Position numbers and translations under genes: made by a program. From NCBI RefSeq assembly GCF_041296385.1, contig NC_091017.1, forward strand, positions 8,612,001 to 8,676,000: DNA of 64,000 nucleotides. Direction: 5' to 3'. How positions within the stretch are numbered: the first letter of the stretch is position 1; every line of letters starts with the position of its first letter. This DNA is from Aphelocoma coerulescens. Lineage: Eukaryota; Chordata; Aves; Passeriformes; Corvidae. Shown in pieces: positions 61,184 through 64,000 of the stretch. The notes under the pieces are model-generated. The model saw only the letters and a program-made list of their open reading frames with translations, ran no database searches and was not told the origin of the DNA.

Positions 61184-64000
61184 GTAAGTACTATTCAAAA
61201 AGCTGTGTGGAAGTGTTCCCTTGGCGGGAATAAAAATTAGCTCTTTCTGCTTTTCATGCTAGGAAACATACAGGCACAATTTTAGGAACAGGGGGGAAAG
61301 ATGGCTTCTCTTGGATTCAGGCAACAGTGAAGAAGGCATTGTTCAGTGCTTTTTAAAAAAAGACACAATCTTCATTGTTTTTAGTGTGACATCATTGTCA
61401 ACAACAAAAGTGTCAGCTAATATTAGTGGGGGAGTTGCTCAGTTTTGTTTTCTGATGCTGGCTTATTTGCAAAATTTTCTTGGATAGACGGTTTAAACAT
61501 TGATGTTGCCAGGCTAATGTTTTCTAAAACTAGAGTTAAATTGAGAGAACAGTCCTAGGAGCTTCTTTTTATAATTGAGAAGTATCTTGTGAAGGAAGAG
61601 TATTTATATTATTTTGAAGTAGCTATTTACATAGTTTGGAAGGAAGAAGAGAAAACCTTTTGCCTGCAGTCTGATCATCTTTCAGCCTACATAGTATTGA
61701 CTCTTGTCAGTGCTCCTCTGTGCCTTCTGTCTCATTCCAAAATCTTGCCTCCTTCTTTAGTCACCTTTTGACTGTGGTTACATGGCATAAAAGAGTGTGA
61801 GAGATCTCAAAGAGACCTTCATAATTCCTTTTGGAGTCTGAGCCAGCTGTAGAACCCTTGAGTAGCACTTTGATCTAATACGTCTTTTCATTCTATTTAG
61901 CTGTGTTCTGTATTTTATTAGAGACTGTAATTTCCTTGACTTCCAGAATTTTTTGATGTTTATCTGATCCAAATCAGCCAAAGACATTAACACTGCAATA
62001 TCGACCCTTTTTAAAGCAACAGAGGTCTTTTAGGACAGCAGATTGAGGGTAAAAGAAAAAAAAATCTCTCTGAATGGTATTCATTTATTTATTTTCCTAA
62101 AGCATTTGATTGTTCTGAGTGGTGGTGTGCTGGCAGTCCTGATACGTGAAGATCTTTGCTACAGATCATTCTCAGCACAGACAGCTCAGTTCTCCCTTCT
62201 TAGTTGGCTGTCCTGGTATTTTCATTCATTCAGGAAAGGTCTTTTTACCACTTCAACTCTTTAGATTCACTTTACTCACAACTTTAAATTTGACTACCAG
62301 TTCTGATCTGTGAAAGCCATTCCTACAAAACCTGTCCCGAGACAATCAGCTTATTTTGTGTGGGCTAAAATGTCATGTGTCAGTCATCCAGTAATATTCT
62401 AAAGACCAGTGTGAAATTTCAGTACAGCCTAACAACTTTCAGTCTTTCTTGAACTGATCTTCCATCATTTATTTCTACAAAACATTGTTTAGCACTAAGC
62501 CATGACCTAGCAGTACTGATTTCATCACTGTCACCTCAGTTAAAAAATTAACTTTAATTTAACAAGTTTGGTAGCATCGTTAGATGGTCTAATCACAACG
62601 GAGTTCTGGTGCCGTATGGATGTTGCAATGATGATTGTTACCTGGTGACACCTCAATGGTGGTTCTGTTCTGGTTTGTTCTAGGCCTGGGAGTTTAATTT
62701 CAAATAGTAATACATGCTTATTTTATTGATTGTTTAGGGATTTTAATTTTTTTTTTACATAAGTGTAAATAGTTTTGTTAAACAATATCTTTACATAGAG
62801 ACATTGATCTACATTTTATACTTTTCTGGTACAAGGGCATAAACAATTGGAAGTAATATATCAGAAGTAACCAATATAAATGAGTGTTATTACATAATCC
62901 ACTCTTGAAAATCCAGATTTAGTTTTGTTTTTCTTCCATGAACCTCAAAGCTAAAATTTCTACAAAACAAGAGTAATGCTCCTCTGGTTTATTTTCCCTT
63001 ATTTGGTATTTTCTTTTTGGTATTTTACATTATAATTGTATAGCAAAGAACAGGAACAACAAAAAGAAAGTGACCACTAGAAATGAGTAAATAATTTATT
63101 ATTAATAATGTATTAAATGAATAAGGCAAGAAAAATATATAAGAGGAAGTTGATTTAGGAAGAAACCTTAGTTGATTCAGTGGGTAATTGCAATTAAAAA
63201 TAAAATTAAATTCAACTTCTTAACACAGAAGACCATGTCAAAATCAGTTTGTCAGTAGAATGATTTTTAAAAGAAGTAATTAAAATGTATGAAACAGAAC
63301 CATCATATTAAGCAAAAAATATTGTATAAAAATTTGTAGCATGTATGAAAATGGCCACATGAAAAACGAGTAGCAAAGAATAAAAAGTGTATTGCAGAAT
63401 GCAAAAACTGTTTGAATTTAATAGGTGTCTTAAAAAAAAGAAAGATTGTAAAGCAAATGATCAGAAAAGATCATATATTCTAGCAGGTGAGTTTTAGAGT
63501 AGTAATTAGTGAACATAAGAGGGATGCCTTAGAGTAAATAGCCAAAGGCATGCAAACAATATAGACAACTTTTAAGATGTCAGGTGTAGTAAGCTGGGAG
63601 AGAATTAGTGAGTCTTGAGCTGCAGTTAGTGAGGACAAGGATGTGGCAGAGATAAACTGTTTCTTTGCATTTGTATTTTTCTGAGGAGGGACAGAGAAAG
63701 ACAGGCGTATCTAGGAAGGCACCCATCCCAGGTAACCATTTTAAATAATTGTATGAGAAATGGAAGAGGATGTTGTTGAAAAATTGGCTAAAACAAATAG
63801 AAAGGAGTCAGTGGATTATGTGTTTCTTTAATTTTCAGCTTTTAACAAGGGCTGGTAACGAAAGAGTGTCAGAAGTTGTGTTTATCACTTAAACATGTGC
63901 TAGAAAACCTTGTAAATTAGAGAGCAGTGAGAAGCCTCAGCATAGGACATACATTTGTAATTTAGGGGTTTTAGGAACAAGGTAGCTGGCATCTGACCAG
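61184..64000 (+). other. PCDH10: PCDH10 intron 4 (5' part)
   Basis: AT-rich. I looked for a short exon starting in phase 1 and encoding a basic C-terminus and found none, so the intron should continue past the window. Confidence 0.7.

Noticed and set aside
60754..61233. 159-residue continuous ORF as a separate gene
   Set aside because: It is PCDH10 exon 4 with intron sequence on both sides. The acceptor at 60877 and donor at 61184 define the true exon.

Overview
The window reads as nuclear DNA of a bird, probably a passerine or other neoavian. It carries CR1 LINE 3' ends on both strands, ERVL- and ERVK-like solo LTRs of avian type, one bird-type delta-2 protocadherin gene, and a two-HU-domain gene of the CCDC81 family, which is expanded in birds. 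Nothing suggests bacterial or plasmid DNA. Most of the sequence is AT-rich intergenic or intronic DNA in which short ORFs are chance.

Layout. 1-22.4 kb: AT-rich gene desert with a CR1 scrap (15.16 kb) and a larger CR1 remnant (about 17.5-18.22 kb). 22.4-30.5 kb: a conspicuously GC-richer island holding, on the minus strand, an apparently intact gene of at least ten coding exons (29298 down to 24124). It encodes an approximately 458-residue CCDC81-like protein with two HU domains, and I rebuilt it exon by exon from GT-AG sites with matching phases. LTR sequence sits in its first intron and a CR1 reverse-transcriptase scrap lies beyond its 3' end. 30.5-43 kb: AT-rich desert with a few candidate regulatory blocks. 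43.2-46.75 kb: CpG-island promoter and 5' leader of PCDH10. 46753-61183: PCDH10 on the plus strand, with a large first exon (all six cadherin repeats, transmembrane segment and proximal tail) and three small tail exons. The last coding exon, expected to add only a few residues, was not found and should lie beyond base 64000. Intron 3 carries a CR1 copy and a solo ERVL LTR.

The two genes are unrelated in function. PCDH10 is a neuronal homophilic adhesion receptor that signals to actin through the WAVE complex. The CCDC81-like gene belongs to a bird-expanded family of HU-fold proteins whose role is unknown; non-self recognition has been suggested for the family. Its isolated position in the PCDH10 flanking desert, in a block of foreign base composition, is the most notable thing in the window.
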